Shown: piece by piece, positions 8,519 to 18,500 of the stretch
Layout of the letters: each line of letters begins with the position of its first letter
Position numbering within the stretch: position 1 is the stretch's first letter
DNA from: Rubripirellula obstinata
GTDB lineage: Bacteria; Planctomycetota; Planctomycetia; Pirellulales; Pirellulaceae
Direction: 5' to 3'
DNA: 64,000 bases
NCBI RefSeq assembly: GCF_001642955.1
Contig: NZ_LWSK01000008.1
Span: 34,461 to 98,460, forward strand
Made by a program: the position numbers and the translations under genes
Notes under the pieces: model-generated
Database searches by the model: none
Told to the model about the DNA's origin: nothing
What the model saw: only the letters and a program-made list of their open reading frames with translations

Positions 8519-9274
8519 ATGAACACTCGAATTTACTCCGCCGCCATCGCGGCATTGATCGCCTGCATGACGATCGCTCCCACAACAGCAAGTGCTGCCG
8601 AAGTGATCGCATTCTGGGACTTCAACGACGGCTTCGACGTAGATGACAATATCCCTCAAATTGTTCACGCGGCGACATTGGGCAATGGCACAATTTACCA
8701 GCAGCGTGCGGATACCGATGGCAACGGCGGTGGGGGATTTGCGTTCAGCAGTACTGATCCATTGGTAAACGCCGTTGAAGGAAAGTCAATGACTTGGGAT
8801 GACATTTCAAAGTCAGGCGACAACGACGCCGAGTTTTTCATTACGACATCAACCTTCGGTTTTAAAGACATCATGATTCGGTTCGACGTCGAAGGGAACG
8901 ATGAAGGCGGGTTTGCGGAGTACGACTTTGTGTACGCCCTCAATCCCCTTATCGATGTTACGAATCCCGGTGACGTCGTCGGAACGATCAAGGATTTTGA
9001 TTCCAACGGAAATATAGATATTTTCAACAATCAACCGATCGCTACCAACGCCTTGTTTGAACCGATTTCAATTGACCTAAGCGGCATCACCGATTTAAAC
9101 AACCAGTCTTTGTTGGTATTCCGTTTTGATGACTTTGACGGCAACGACAGCGTCAGCTTCGATAACATTCTTATCACCGGTACTGTGATTCCAGAACCCA
9201 CCAGCACTGCCATGTTGCTTGCTGTTGCAGGAGTCGTTGGAATGCGACGAAAAAGAAATTCGTTTCGCAGCTAA
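8519..9274 (+). CDS. PEP-CTERM sorting domain protein
   Basis: This 251-residue secreted protein has a signal peptide (about residues 1-26, ending ASA) and a C-terminal sorting signal. That signal is IPEPTS, a hydrophobic segment (AMLLAVAGVVG) and MRRKR. PEP-CTERM tails are recognised by exosortase and usually linked to extracellular polysaccharide. The body (residues 27-225) is acidic and rich in Asp, Asn and Gly, with WDFNDGFD and FRFDDFDGNDSVSFDNILITG. This pattern resembles beta-sandwich surface proteins of planctomycetes and myxobacteria, but no enzymatic motif is seen. AGGA at about 8503 is a plausible ribosome-binding site. Both neighbours are separated by terminators, so it is monocistronic. 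No exosortase gene is in the window. Confidence 0.85.
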   Translation: MNTRIYSAAIAALIACMTIAPTTASAAEVIAFWDFNDGFDVDDNIPQIVHAATLGNGTIYQQRADTDGNGGGGFAFSSTDPLVNAVEGKSMTWDDISKSGDNDAEFFITTSTFGFKDIMIRFDVEGNDEGGFAEYDFVYALNPLIDVTNPGDVVGTIKDFDSNGNIDIFNNQPIATNALFEPISIDLSGITDLNNQSLLVFRFDDFDGNDSVSFDNILITGTVIPEPTSTAMLLAVAGVVGMRRKRNSFRS

Positions 9275-9355
9275 GACTGCTTAGCAGCAACGACACATCG
9301 GGCGGCAGCAATACCTTTTCTGCTCGCCCCCGTGAGCAATAAACTGACATTACGA

Positions 9356-9400
9356 AACGCTGGGCGATCCTCGAATTGAGGGAGTCCGGCGTTTTTTCGT
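9356..9400 (+). terminator. Rho-independent terminator of the PEP-CTERM gene
   Basis: AACGCTGG pairs with CCGGCGTT (one G-U pair), and an inner CCTC/GAGG pair closes a small loop. A run of six T follows directly. It lies about 80 nt after the stop codon. Confidence 0.8.
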
Positions 9401-9446
9401 ATTGATCGGAGCACCTCTCGGTTAAACTCACGGCGCTGAACTGGCC

Positions 9447-9677
9447 TGATGAAAATGTGTCGTTGTCAACTTCTAGCGACCCTTGAAAGTAGGCCGTAGC
9501 GAGCCATAGCGAGTTACGGCGTTGCGCACATTGCCGTAACTCGCTATGGCTCGCTACGGCCTACATGCTGGCGATCAGGGAAATGTGCCGTTGCCACAAT
9601 GCTTCCCAGCGCTGCAGTTTCTGTTGTCTGCCATGGTGCAGCTTGCCCAATTTGCTGCGTTGCAATGATTTTCATCA
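9447..9677 (+). mobile_element. MITE-like element, copy 2
   Basis: A 231-bp element with ends TGATGAAAAT and ATTTTCATCA, in the same orientation and of the same length as the copy at 197-427. A family A palindrome is inside it (9489-9564), and a family D right arm adjoins its right end. It sits between the PEP-CTERM terminator and the aminotransferase promoter region. Confidence 0.75.
9489..9564. repeat. Family A palindrome
   Basis: Perfect 32-nt arms with a 12-nt spacer, GTAG...CTAC ends, inside MITE-like copy 2. Confidence 0.85.
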
Positions 9678-9679
9678 GG

Positions 9680-9708
9680 CGGGGCGATGCCCACGCGGGT
9701 TAACCGTC
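9680..9708. repeat. Family D half-unit (GGCGATGCCCACGCGG)
   Basis: A right arm of family D directly abutting the outer end of MITE-like copy 2. The left side of that element has only a decayed match (GGTTAAACTCACGGCGC at about 9420). This is the same arrangement as in the nest at 79-554, but eroded. Confidence 0.65.
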
Positions 9709-9847
9709 TAGAAAGTAGGCGTCAGGCACCGGTCTGCAAAAAATGTGAGTTTCGCTGTGGGTGTCGCGTGCGTGCTTGATCGCAGTATATTCTAACCACG
9801 ATACAGCACTGATTGACAACTCTGGCCCACGTTCGCAGGACAACCCG

Positions 9848-11062
9848 ATGACTTCTTTACTCGACAAGTTTTCCAAGCTGGGTGTCGCAAATGCGCCGGG
9901 GCAAGAGTCGAGACAGAAGATCGACGACATGGATCTGCGTGGTGAGAACATCGCGGGAACGCCGGTTGACTTTTCGCATGGCGACATTGATGCCCATCCG
10001 CCGATCCCTGGTTCATTTGAAAAATTTGCTGAGGGGTTTCAGGTTGGCGGGGTTCAGGCCTATACCGAATATCGCGGCAAACAAGACATTCGCGAAGAAC
10101 TTGCTGAGAAGCTATCGGTGTTTTCGGGTGCCCCGATCGATGCCGAAACGGAACTCATCCTGGCTCCGGGGACACAGGGCGCTTTGTTCTTGGCTGCGGG
10201 TGCAAACATCGGACGCGGTGACAAGGTCGCAATCATCGAACCTGACTACTTTGCCAACCGTAAAATGGTCGAATTTTTCGACGGCGAATTGGTTCCCATT
10301 CCGATGGACTATTTTGGTGTTCAATCGGGCAGTGGCATTGACCTCGAACGTTTGGAAGAGAGTTTTAAATCCGGCGTGAAATTGTTCCTGTTTTCAAATC
10401 CGAACAATCCGACCGGCGCGGTGTATTCGCGTGCGGAGATCGTTTCGATCGCGACCCTCGCAGAACGCTACAACGTTGACGTCATCGTTGACCAACTTTA
10501 TTCGCGACAGATTTTCAGCGATTGCGAGTTTACGCATTTGCGTAGCGTGCCGGAGCTAAATCCAGAAAACTTGTTGACGATCATTGGTCCATCGAAGACG
10601 GAATCCCTGAGTGGCTTTCGTCTCGGTGTCGGCTTTGGTTCGTCGCGAATGATCGACCGGATGGAAAAGCTGCAAGCGATCGTTTCGCTGAGAGCGGCTG
10701 GGTATTGCCAGGCGGTTCTGCGGCAATGGTTTTCCGAGCCCGCCGGTTGGATGGAGCAGCGTGTCGCAGACCACGAGGCGATTCGGAATGACATCCATGG
10801 CGTTTTCAGCAATGCTGATGGATTCAAGCTTCGGTTGGGCGAAGGCGGCAGCTACCTGTTCCCGAAAATGCCCAAGCTGGCGATCAGTCTGGCTGATTTC
10901 ACAAAAGCACTTCGCTTGCAAGCTGATGTGATCGTCACGCCGGGCACCGAGTTTGGCCCGGAGTTTGGCGATAGTTTTCGGATCAATTTTTCGCAGGATC
11001 ATCAAGCAGCCGTTGAAGCGATTCATCGCACGATCGAGATCGTCAATCGCTATCGCGTTTGA
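9848..11062 (+). CDS. PLP-dependent aminotransferase, class I/II
   Basis: This 404-residue fold-type I aminotransferase starts at ATG 9848 with AGGA at 7-nt spacing. Visible family features are YTEYRGKQDIREELA (substrate/cofactor entry region), NPNNPTG at about residues 187-193, an Asp in VIVDQLYSR that binds the pyridine nitrogen, and GPSKTESLSGFRLG containing the Schiff-base lysine. Near the C-terminus, FRINFSQDHQA supplies the Arg that binds the substrate carboxylate. The sequence does not tell which amino acid is used; aspartate or aromatic aminotransferase-like proteins share these motifs. It is cytoplasmic, stands alone, and ends at two hairpins. An upstream in-frame ATG at 9761 would add 29 residues but has no ribosome-binding site. 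Confidence 0.85.
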   Translation: MTSLLDKFSKLGVANAPGQESRQKIDDMDLRGENIAGTPVDFSHGDIDAHPPIPGSFEKFAEGFQVGGVQAYTEYRGKQDIREELAEKLSVFSGAPIDAETELILAPGTQGALFLAAGANIGRGDKVAIIEPDYFANRKMVEFFDGELVPIPMDYFGVQSGSGIDLERLEESFKSGVKLFLFSNPNNPTGAVYSRAEIVSIATLAERYNVDVIVDQLYSRQIFSDCEFTHLRSVPELNPENLLTIIGPSKTESLSGFRLGVGFGSSRMIDRMEKLQAIVSLRAAGYCQAVLRQWFSEPAGWMEQRVADHEAIRNDIHGVFSNADGFKLRLGEGGSYLFPKMPKLAISLADFTKALRLQADVIVTPGTEFGPEFGDSFRINFSQDHQAAVEAIHRTIEIVNRYRV

Positions 11063-11063
11063 G

Positions 11064-11131
11064 TTAGCGTGCCCAGCACGCTAACTTAAACGGCAAAAAA
11101 GCCCGCGAGACTTTTTGTCTCGCGAGCTTTT
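11064..11131 (+). terminator. Double hairpin terminator after the aminotransferase gene
   Basis: The first hairpin is GTTAGCGTG/CACGCTAAC right after the stop codon. The second, GCCCGCGAGAC (11101-11111) with GTCTCGCGAGC, has one mismatch, is flanked by A-rich and T-rich tracts and ends in TTTT. The symmetry suggests it could also stop the opposing leftward transcript. Confidence 0.8.
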
Positions 11132-11215
11132 AAGCAGATCTTCAGATTTGCCTCGGGCGCAGTGTTCCCGAAACTTGATGCACCCAGGCGTCATCCGGCC
11201 TGCTGTGCATTCAAC

Positions 11216-12895
11216 CTAAAAGTCGATCACAAATCCAAGGTCGATGCCATGGACGAACAAGCTGCTGTCGTCTTCTAGGAATCCGTTGTCGTTGAGGCCG
11301 GTTCCAAGGGTGGCTCCGTCAACAAGTCGATCGATGCCGGTTCCGGTCAAAGCAACATTGTCGAAGTAGATGAAGCTGTAACCAACCGTCAGTGCAACGT
11401 TTGGTCGGAACTGGTAACCCAACTTGAAATTGGCTTCCGGTGCGAAAGCAAACACATCGCGTTCGACTGCGATCGGAGTGTTGCCAGCCAGAATGCCGCC
11501 TGGGTTCGACGTTGGAGCACCAGTTGCAGGTGTCGTGATCGATGAACCGTTGATTGCGATCGCTTGATTCATGTTACCCAAGTGAACCTTGGTTAATGAA
11601 CGAGCTGTCCAGCGACCGCGGTTCATCACCATTTCAAAGCCAAGCTGTCCACCATCAAAGGTGTTCTCTGCCATCGCTTGATCAAGGTAACTGACGCTAT
11701 CGCCGACTGCGGATCCCGCTGGCGGTGCTCCGCCGGTTCCTTCGATCGTCGTCGTGCTGTTAATGAACAGGCTGTCGGCGATGTCGAAGTGCGAGTAACC
11801 TGCGATGAAGTCAAGTTGGCAGCTCTTGGTGCAACCAAAACGAAGTCGTGCGTAGGCTTCGGCCGCCCAAATGTCCAGCGCGCTTTCAGCGTTGACGCTG
11901 CCGCTGAGGTCAGGTCCACCTGCAACACCCGTCAAAGCGATCGGCAGCGAATCTTCGCCGCCGTTATTGCCGGCAAACAATGCACTGTTGGTGTTGAAGA
12001 AAGGACGTCCGACGGAAATATCATCTCCGTTGCCACTGAAGGCGTAGGATTGACCGTTTTCGGCCAAGGTCCAAAATCGTCCACCCACACCGACGTTATC
12101 GGTCAGCCAGATGCCTGCGTCGGCTCGGAAACCGGCACTCAATTCAGCATCGTTTTCGCCACCGAAAACAGTTCGAGTAGAAGGTGAGATCGCGGGATCG
12201 AGAATCGGCAACGTGCCGGCATCGGATTCAGCAATCAAACTCGGCGACTTGCGTCCTTGCGGGAACCACAACAGCAAATCCATTTGAGCCCAAGTGTTTC
12301 CTTGACTGCGATCGAACAACTTGCACATTCGCTTGTGCGTTCGGCAAGACGATCCGCCACCGCAAGCGGACGAACCGCAACCGCAGCTCATGTCGGCACC
12401 GCAACTGCTTCCGCCGCCACATGAGTTGTCGCCGCAACCGCAGTCGCCACCGTCAACGTAACCACCGTCAACGTAACCGCCTTCGTTGTAGCCTGATCCC
12501 ATCATCTGATGAGACACAGGTTGCATTTGCTGCGTTGGATACATTTGCCGTGCTGGCATCGCCGCGTTGCTGCGGTTGATCCGGGCGGATGCTTGACGCA
12601 TCACGCTGCGGCCGCTGGCTCGCTGGGTTGCACGCTGGGTGTGTCCAACGGGTTGAACGTCACCCATGATCGAGTCGCCTTGATAGGCTTCGTCACCATC
12701 GACAATTTCGTCTTCGTAATCGTATGATTCGTTGCTTTCTGGGACCGCCGTGTAGGCAGCGTCTTCGCCAAAGTAGGCGTCCTCGCCATAGCCGGGCAAA
12801 TCGCCCACCACTGAGGTACCATCGTTTGCAACAACCATGCTAGAACCTGTCAGCAACATAGCTGCGATTGCTAGTCTTCCAAATCTCATTTTCAT
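11216..12895 (-). CDS. BBP7-type outer membrane beta-barrel protein
   Basis: About 559 residues from ATG 12895, which begins MKMRFGRLAIAAMLL with a clear signal peptide ending VVA. A charged, Tyr-rich acidic region follows. Next come a YVDGG duplication and a Cys/Gly-rich island (about residues 140-180) containing repeated SCG and CGCG. The barrel domain starts with WAQMDLLLWFPQGR and GFRADAGIWL and ends LFVHGIDLGFVIDF. These are typical of the planctomycete BBP7 family (DUF1551), predicted outer-membrane barrels. The Cys island is not a standard part of that family and may allow disulfide cross-linking in the wall. An upstream start at 12952 would precede the signal peptide and is unlikely. 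The gene is monocistronic and convergent with the aminotransferase gene. Confidence 0.85.
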   Translation of the reverse strand: MKMRFGRLAIAAMLLTGSSMVVANDGTSVVGDLPGYGEDAYFGEDAAYTAVPESNESYDYEDEIVDGDEAYQGDSIMGDVQPVGHTQRATQRASGRSVMRQASARINRSNAAMPARQMYPTQQMQPVSHQMMGSGYNEGGYVDGGYVDGGDCGCGDNSCGGGSSCGADMSCGCGSSACGGGSSCRTHKRMCKLFDRSQGNTWAQMDLLLWFPQGRKSPSLIAESDAGTLPILDPAISPSTRTVFGGENDAELSAGFRADAGIWLTDNVGVGGRFWTLAENGQSYAFSGNGDDISVGRPFFNTNSALFAGNNGGEDSLPIALTGVAGGPDLSGSVNAESALDIWAAEAYARLRFGCTKSCQLDFIAGYSHFDIADSLFINSTTTIEGTGGAPPAGSAVGDSVSYLDQAMAENTFDGGQLGFEMVMNRGRWTARSLTKVHLGNMNQAIAINGSSITTPATGAPTSNPGGILAGNTPIAVERDVFAFAPEANFKLGYQFRPNVALTVGYSFIYFDNVALTGTGIDRLVDGATLGTGLNDNGFLEDDSSLFVHGIDLGFVIDF

Positions 12896-13138
12896 AAAAT
12901 GTCTCTTACAGTCCGGGAACACTGATTGACTGGTATAAGACGATCGACGCAAACGACCGGTTTATGCAGCACAGCCGTCAACCGAGGAATAACTAAGCCA
13001 AACTACCCATCTTGATGGACCAAAGCGTTTCAGTTTGCCTAGCATTCCTGGCTTGCGCGTTAGAATGAGTTCCCCGGCCAAATCGAGCCGTTTCACGATC
13101 AACTTGTCCTCTGTTTCTCTCCAAAAAAGGCGGCTTTC

Positions 13139-15280
13139 ATGTCGACCGGCGCTGATCCCAATCGCGAAGCGACGCCTGCAAGCTCCGAATTGTCGGTTCC
13201 TGTTCCTGAAACAGCCTCTTCTGACGATCCGAATTCAGACACACCGGCAACTTCGGAACCGGCAACTCCGGCCCCAGTTCCGGCTCCCGCCCCGGCAACC
13301 GATTCGCAAGCCAACAAGCGACGGTCCAACGACACCGGGCGAACGCTGTCGATGTTTTCGCGTCAGGGGTTTCGGCCTCAGATGGTCCGTTGGAAACGTC
13401 AACTCGCGCAGGTCAACGCGTTGGAGGAAGTTCTTAAAAAAGAAGACGACGCATCGCTTCGAAAACGATCGTTGGCTCTGCGATACCAAGCCATGGCCGG
13501 CGAGAAACTTTCGACGTTGCTGCCCGAGGGTTACGCGTTGGTCCGCGAAGCCGGTCGTCGCACGCTTTCGATGCGTCACTACGACGTTCAGATTATCGGT
13601 GGCGTTGCATTGTTTGAAGGCTACATCGCCGAGATGCAAACGGGCGAAGGTAAAACGCTGACAGCGACGTTGCCGTTGTACCTGCACTCGTTGACCAGCA
13701 AGGGTGCCCACCTGGCGACGGTTAACGATTACCTGGCGAAGCGTGATGCCGAGTGGATGGAGCCGATCTTCAACATGCTTGGGCTAGACGTGGGAATCAT
13801 TCAAACTGCCGATGACCAGGGATCGCGGCGGAAGTCCTACGCTGCGGCCGTCACGTATGGAACCGCGAAAGAGTTCGGCTTTGACTTCTTGCGAGATCGC
13901 TTGTTGCTGCGTGCTCAAAACCGTCTTCAAACCGAGATGCTCGGCGACGGTGGCGGCGGGTTTGGTGGCAGCGGAGATGAAATCGTGATGCGCGGCATGC
14001 ACTTTTGTCTCGTTGACGAAGCGGACAGCATTCTGATTGACGAAGCTCGCACGCCGCTGATCATCGGCAGCATCGAAGACACCGTTCGTGACCAAATTGT
14101 TGAAACGTATCGCTGGGCGGCTGAACACGGTAAAGACTACGAAAAAGAAGAACACTTCACGATCGATCCGGACACCAAACAGATTGAATTGACTGCTCGC
14201 GGTCGGCAAAGAGTCCGTGCGCTGCCCAAGTCTGATCTGGTGCGAACGATGGGCTTGGTGGACCTGTACGAATACACCGAAAGAGCGATCAAGGTGCATC
14301 GTGAATTCTTGTTGGATCGGCAGTATGTTGTTCGGCCGGGCGACAAAGGCATCGATGAAATCGTGATCGTTGACGAGTTTACTGGGCGGTTGGCCGAGGG
14401 CCGTAAGTGGCGTGACGGGATCCATCAATCGATCGAAGCGAAGGAAAATATCGAGATCAGTGTGCCCACGGGCCAAGCGGCGCGAATCACGGTTCAGGAT
14501 TTATTTTTGCGTTATCCCAACCTGGCTGGCATGACGGGAACCGCGGCCACCAGTGCTCGCGAATTACGCCGCATTTACAAAACACCCGTGCTGCGAGTGC
14601 CGACGAACAAACCGCCAAAACGCCAACAATTACGCGACCGCGTGTTTGGAACGATGACGCGAAAGTTCGAGGCGATCGTGAAGGAGATCGAAGAGGTTCA
14701 CGCCCAGGGGCGACCGATTTTGATCGGGACTCGGTCGATCGACAAAAGCGAAATCATTTCCAAAATGCTGGACGAGCTTGGCATCCAACACCAAGTTTTG
14801 AACGCCAACAATGTCGAACAAGAAGCGGAAATTGTTGCTGCCGCTGGTGGCGAGGGCAAAGTCACCGTCGCAACCAACATGGCCGGACGAGGTACCGACA
14901 TTAAATTGTCCGACGGTGTCGAAGACATCGGTGGCATGCACGTGATTTGTACCGAGTTCCATGATGCGGCACGGATTGACCGCCAATTGATTGGTCGTTG
15001 TGGTCGCCAAGGTGACCGCGGTTCCTACCGCCAATACCTGTCGCTTGACGATGACATTTTGAAGAGTGGTCTAGGTCTGAAACGCGGTGAAAAATTGAAG
15101 GACCAAGGCGAGTTGATGGGCGGTTCAGCGGACCGCTACGCAAAGCTGTTTCGTAAGGCTCAGCGAAAAGTCGAACGCAAGCATTTTCGAGATCGCATGG
15201 TCCTGATGCATCACGAAAAAGAACGCAAAAAAATGCAACGCGAAATCGGCCAAGATCCGTACTTGGACACGCCAGATTGA
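13139..15280 (+). CDS. SecA-type preprotein translocase ATPase, C-terminally short
   Basis: This 713-residue protein has SecA motor features: MQTGEGKT (Walker A), VDEADSILIDEARTPLIIGS (DEAD plus the SecA signature), VTYGTAKEFGFDFLRDRL, MTGTAATSARE, NMAGRGTDIKL and GRCGRQGDRGS. A Pro/Ala/Ser-rich, low-complexity N-terminus of about 60 residues precedes the motor. The preprotein cross-linking region is present (DEFTGRLAEGRKWRDGIHQSIEAKE, split here into two blocks: DEFTGRLAEGR and KWRDGIHQSIEAKE). The protein stops soon after the second motor half, in AQRKVERKHFRDRM. It therefore lacks the helical wing domain and the zinc-binding tail of housekeeping SecA, which is usually 830-1,000 residues or more. 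It is probably a second, specialised SecA; export partners are unknown. AAGG precedes ATG 13139. Confidence 0.85.
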   Translation: MSTGADPNREATPASSELSVPVPETASSDDPNSDTPATSEPATPAPVPAPAPATDSQANKRRSNDTGRTLSMFSRQGFRPQMVRWKRQLAQVNALEEVLKKEDDASLRKRSLALRYQAMAGEKLSTLLPEGYALVREAGRRTLSMRHYDVQIIGGVALFEGYIAEMQTGEGKTLTATLPLYLHSLTSKGAHLATVNDYLAKRDAEWMEPIFNMLGLDVGIIQTADDQGSRRKSYAAAVTYGTAKEFGFDFLRDRLLLRAQNRLQTEMLGDGGGGFGGSGDEIVMRGMHFCLVDEADSILIDEARTPLIIGSIEDTVRDQIVETYRWAAEHGKDYEKEEHFTIDPDTKQIELTARGRQRVRALPKSDLVRTMGLVDLYEYTERAIKVHREFLLDRQYVVRPGDKGIDEIVIVDEFTGRLAEGRKWRDGIHQSIEAKENIEISVPTGQAARITVQDLFLRYPNLAGMTGTAATSARELRRIYKTPVLRVPTNKPPKRQQLRDRVFGTMTRKFEAIVKEIEEVHAQGRPILIGTRSIDKSEIISKMLDELGIQHQVLNANNVEQEAEIVAAAGGEGKVTVATNMAGRGTDIKLSDGVEDIGGMHVICTEFHDAARIDRQLIGRCGRQGDRGSYRQYLSLDDDILKSGLGLKRGEKLKDQGELMGGSADRYAKLFRKAQRKVERKHFRDRMVLMHHEKERKKMQREIGQDPYLDTPD

Positions 15281-15500
15281 TCCTTGGTTTACTTCGGGAC
15301 TAGAAAAAGTGGGCCGTGTGGAACTGGCGTGATAAAGACAAAAAAATTATTGTCAAAAAGATGGTGTCGGCAACGCAATCTCGTGCTGTAGCGTTGGCCT
15401 GATCTTCTTGACGCCATCACGGCCACTCAGGTACTTAAGAAGCGTCGAATACTCGATTCGATTCTTCCTGTCTTAGACAAGTCCTGGCGTGTAAACCTTG
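15281..15500. other. Intergenic region, no feature seen
   Basis: This gap between the secA-like and mechanosensitive channel genes contains no repeat family member and no open frame of note. No clear terminator hairpin with a T tract was seen, so the two genes may or may not be co-transcribed. Confidence 0.5.
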
Positions 15501-18500
15501 ATGCAATTTCCAATGCGATTCACTTCGCTTTCGATCTTTTTTGCGACGATTTTTCTGCATTCGTTTCCAGCGAGCGGCCAGTTCGCGGGACTGCCCCTGC
15601 CAGTTTCACAACCAGCGGTTTCACAGTCAGCGGTTTCACAATCAGCGAATTTACAGTCGGCCAACACTGGGGCGTCAACGCAACAGATTCCGGCGGTTAC
15701 AGACAACGAGTCAACCGACGGCAACCAGCCGACGATTAAATCGGTGATCGATGAAATCAATGTCATCACGGCGGCTGCAGACCTTGCGGACGAGTTGAAG
15801 AAAGAATGCCTCGATCGGCTTGGCAAGGCGAAGGCGTCCCTGGAAAGTGCCCAAGCTTCCAGCCAAGAACGCACGGCCATCGAAGCGGAACTGACCTCTT
15901 TACCCGCACGCACCGAAGACGTTCGCCAACAGTTGGCCAAAGACGCTGACGCATTGCAGCCCGAATTCCCCGAAGGGATCACGATCGCAGGATTGGAAGC
16001 TCGGCTAGCTGACATGCGGCAGCAAGTCGAAGCCGCCGACGCCGATGCGCAAGCGAGTCAAAAAGCCACGGAATCTCGCGGGCTTCGAATCGCTGATTTG
16101 GCGAAACAGATTCTTGAAACCGACAAACGATTGACCCAAACGGCCGAATCCATCGTCGGGATCACGGGTACGGACCTGTTGAGTAAGACAAAGTTGACCG
16201 AGCAGCGTTGCCGACAAATCTCGTTGACGAAACAACTGGAAATGTTGAAGGTCAAGCAGCGTTTGATGGAAGCAAACAGCGAAATCCTTCCGATGCAGCG
16301 AGACCTGGCTGTCCGCAATGCGTCGATTGCTGAAAAACAATTGACGTTGTGGCAGGACGCCGTCAGCCGTTGGCGAAAACAGGAATCACAACGCCAAGCC
16401 AAGCAAGCCCGCCGTATCGCCGAGCAATCGCACCCGGCACTGAAGTCGCTGGCCAGCCAGAACGCTGACATTGCCGAGCTCCGAATTGCAACAGCCGCCG
16501 GCATCGACAAACTGGCAAAGATGCTTCACGACATTCGCGAATCGTCAACGCGAACCCGCGAGCAGTTTGATGATCTTCGTGATCGCGTCGAACATGCGGG
16601 CGCGACCACATCGACTGGGATCTTGCTGCGAAAGCAACGCAGCGAATTGCCTCAACCGTCAACGTTCCTGAAACGAGAAACCCTGGTTGAACAGGAAATG
16701 CCAAAGGCGCATTTGCGTTTGATGGAGATGAAACAATGGCGGCGCGAAGTTGCCGATTTGGGAAACGCAGCAGAAATCGTGATGCAGAACGTTGGCGACG
16801 ATTTGGCTGACTACAATCGCGACAACGTGATCGCGGTCGTAAAACGTTTGCTGTCCGATCGACGTGATTTTCTGGACAAAGTGATTCCTGACCAGAACAC
16901 GTACTTACGCGATTTGAACGAACTTGATTTGGCCAACGGTGCCTTGGCGACTCAGGTCAACGAGTTCCAGAATTTCTTGGACCAGCGTGTGCTGTGGATT
17001 CGCAGCGACGACATGTTTGGTCTTTCGGACATTCGCGACGCCGCGAAGGGACTTCGCACCGTGATCGCGCCCAGCAGGATCGCGGAAGTCGCCAAGGTCG
17101 GTGGCGCGGATATGTTGCGTCGCCCCGCGGTGGCCGTCGCAGTCATTGCAGCCTTCTTTTTGGTGATGATGTTTCGTGCACGAATGGTTGCGACGCAAAC
17201 GCGACTGACCAATCCACCTTCGGCCGGCCAGTGCGCCAGCTTTCGCGACTACGCACTCGCCTGCGTGATCACCCTGGTGATTTCAGTCCGCTGGCCAATC
17301 CTGTTGGCGGCGTTTGGTTATCGCTTGGTTTCTGCTAGTGGAACAACGCCATGGACTCACAGTGTTGGCGAGGCTCTTTTGACGACCGTTTTGTTTGTCT
17401 GGAGCTTTGAACTGATTCGCGAAATGAGTCGTCGCGGTGGCGTTGGCGAAAAACTGTTTGGTTGGTCCGAAGGTGTTTCCGCTTCGATCCGCGGTTCGCT
17501 GGAAACGATGCTGCTGTTGGGGACACCGCTGTTTGCTTTGTTGCAACTCGCCCAGTTCGATGAAACGCCTGAAATGGAAAGCCTGAAACGTTTTCTGTTC
17601 ATCACGTTGCTGATGCTGACCGGTTTTCAGCTCGGTTGGTTGGCTCGAAACAACGGCAAGCTGATGCGGGCGTTGGTGATTCACGCGCCGAAAGCTTTGG
17701 TGTGCCGATTGCGCCGTCCGATTGGCATTTTTGCGACCGCAGCACCGATTGGTTTCGCGCTGATGTCGTTTGCCGGGTTCCACTTTTCGGCGTACCAGTT
17801 ATCAGGACGCTTGGCGGAAACCGGCGCAGCGATCGTCGCAATGATTGTCCTGCATTCTTTGTCGCTTTGCTGGTTGGAGGTCAAAGGTTTCAATCGAAAA
17901 CTTCGGCAACGCAAAGAAGAACAACAAAAGAAGCGAGAAGAAATGCTTGGTGCAAGCGAACCGATTGGATCGCCGGCAAAACTTGCAACGATTGACACTG
18001 CGGCGGCTTCGGTGATCGATGTTTCAAACCAATCGATGGAAACGTCTCGCAAACAAATGAATGAGGCCGCCGACCAGGAATTCAAAGAGCTGTTGCGATA
18101 CGCCGCGGTGATCACGTTGATCGTTGGCGGTTGGTTTATCTGGTCAGACGTGCTGCCGGCGCTGCGGATTCTGGACAAGGTTGAACTGTGGCAAAACATT
18201 GAAACCGTCGCCGAAACGGTGATCGGTAAAGATGGCAGCGAATCGATTCGCACCATCGAACGGAACTCTCCAACCACGCTGACCAATGTCTTGATGGCCT
18301 TCGTGATCGGTTTGGGAACGGTCATGGTGGGGCGTCGCCTGCCAGGTCTGTTGGAACTGACGTTGTTGGAACGGTTGCCGTTGGAACCGGGCACCCGTCA
18401 AGCGATCGCGATCCTGGTTCGCTACACGGCCACGGTGACGGGGATGTTGTTGGTGTGCAACGCGATCCATTTGTCGTGGGGCAGTGTTCAATGGTTGGCA

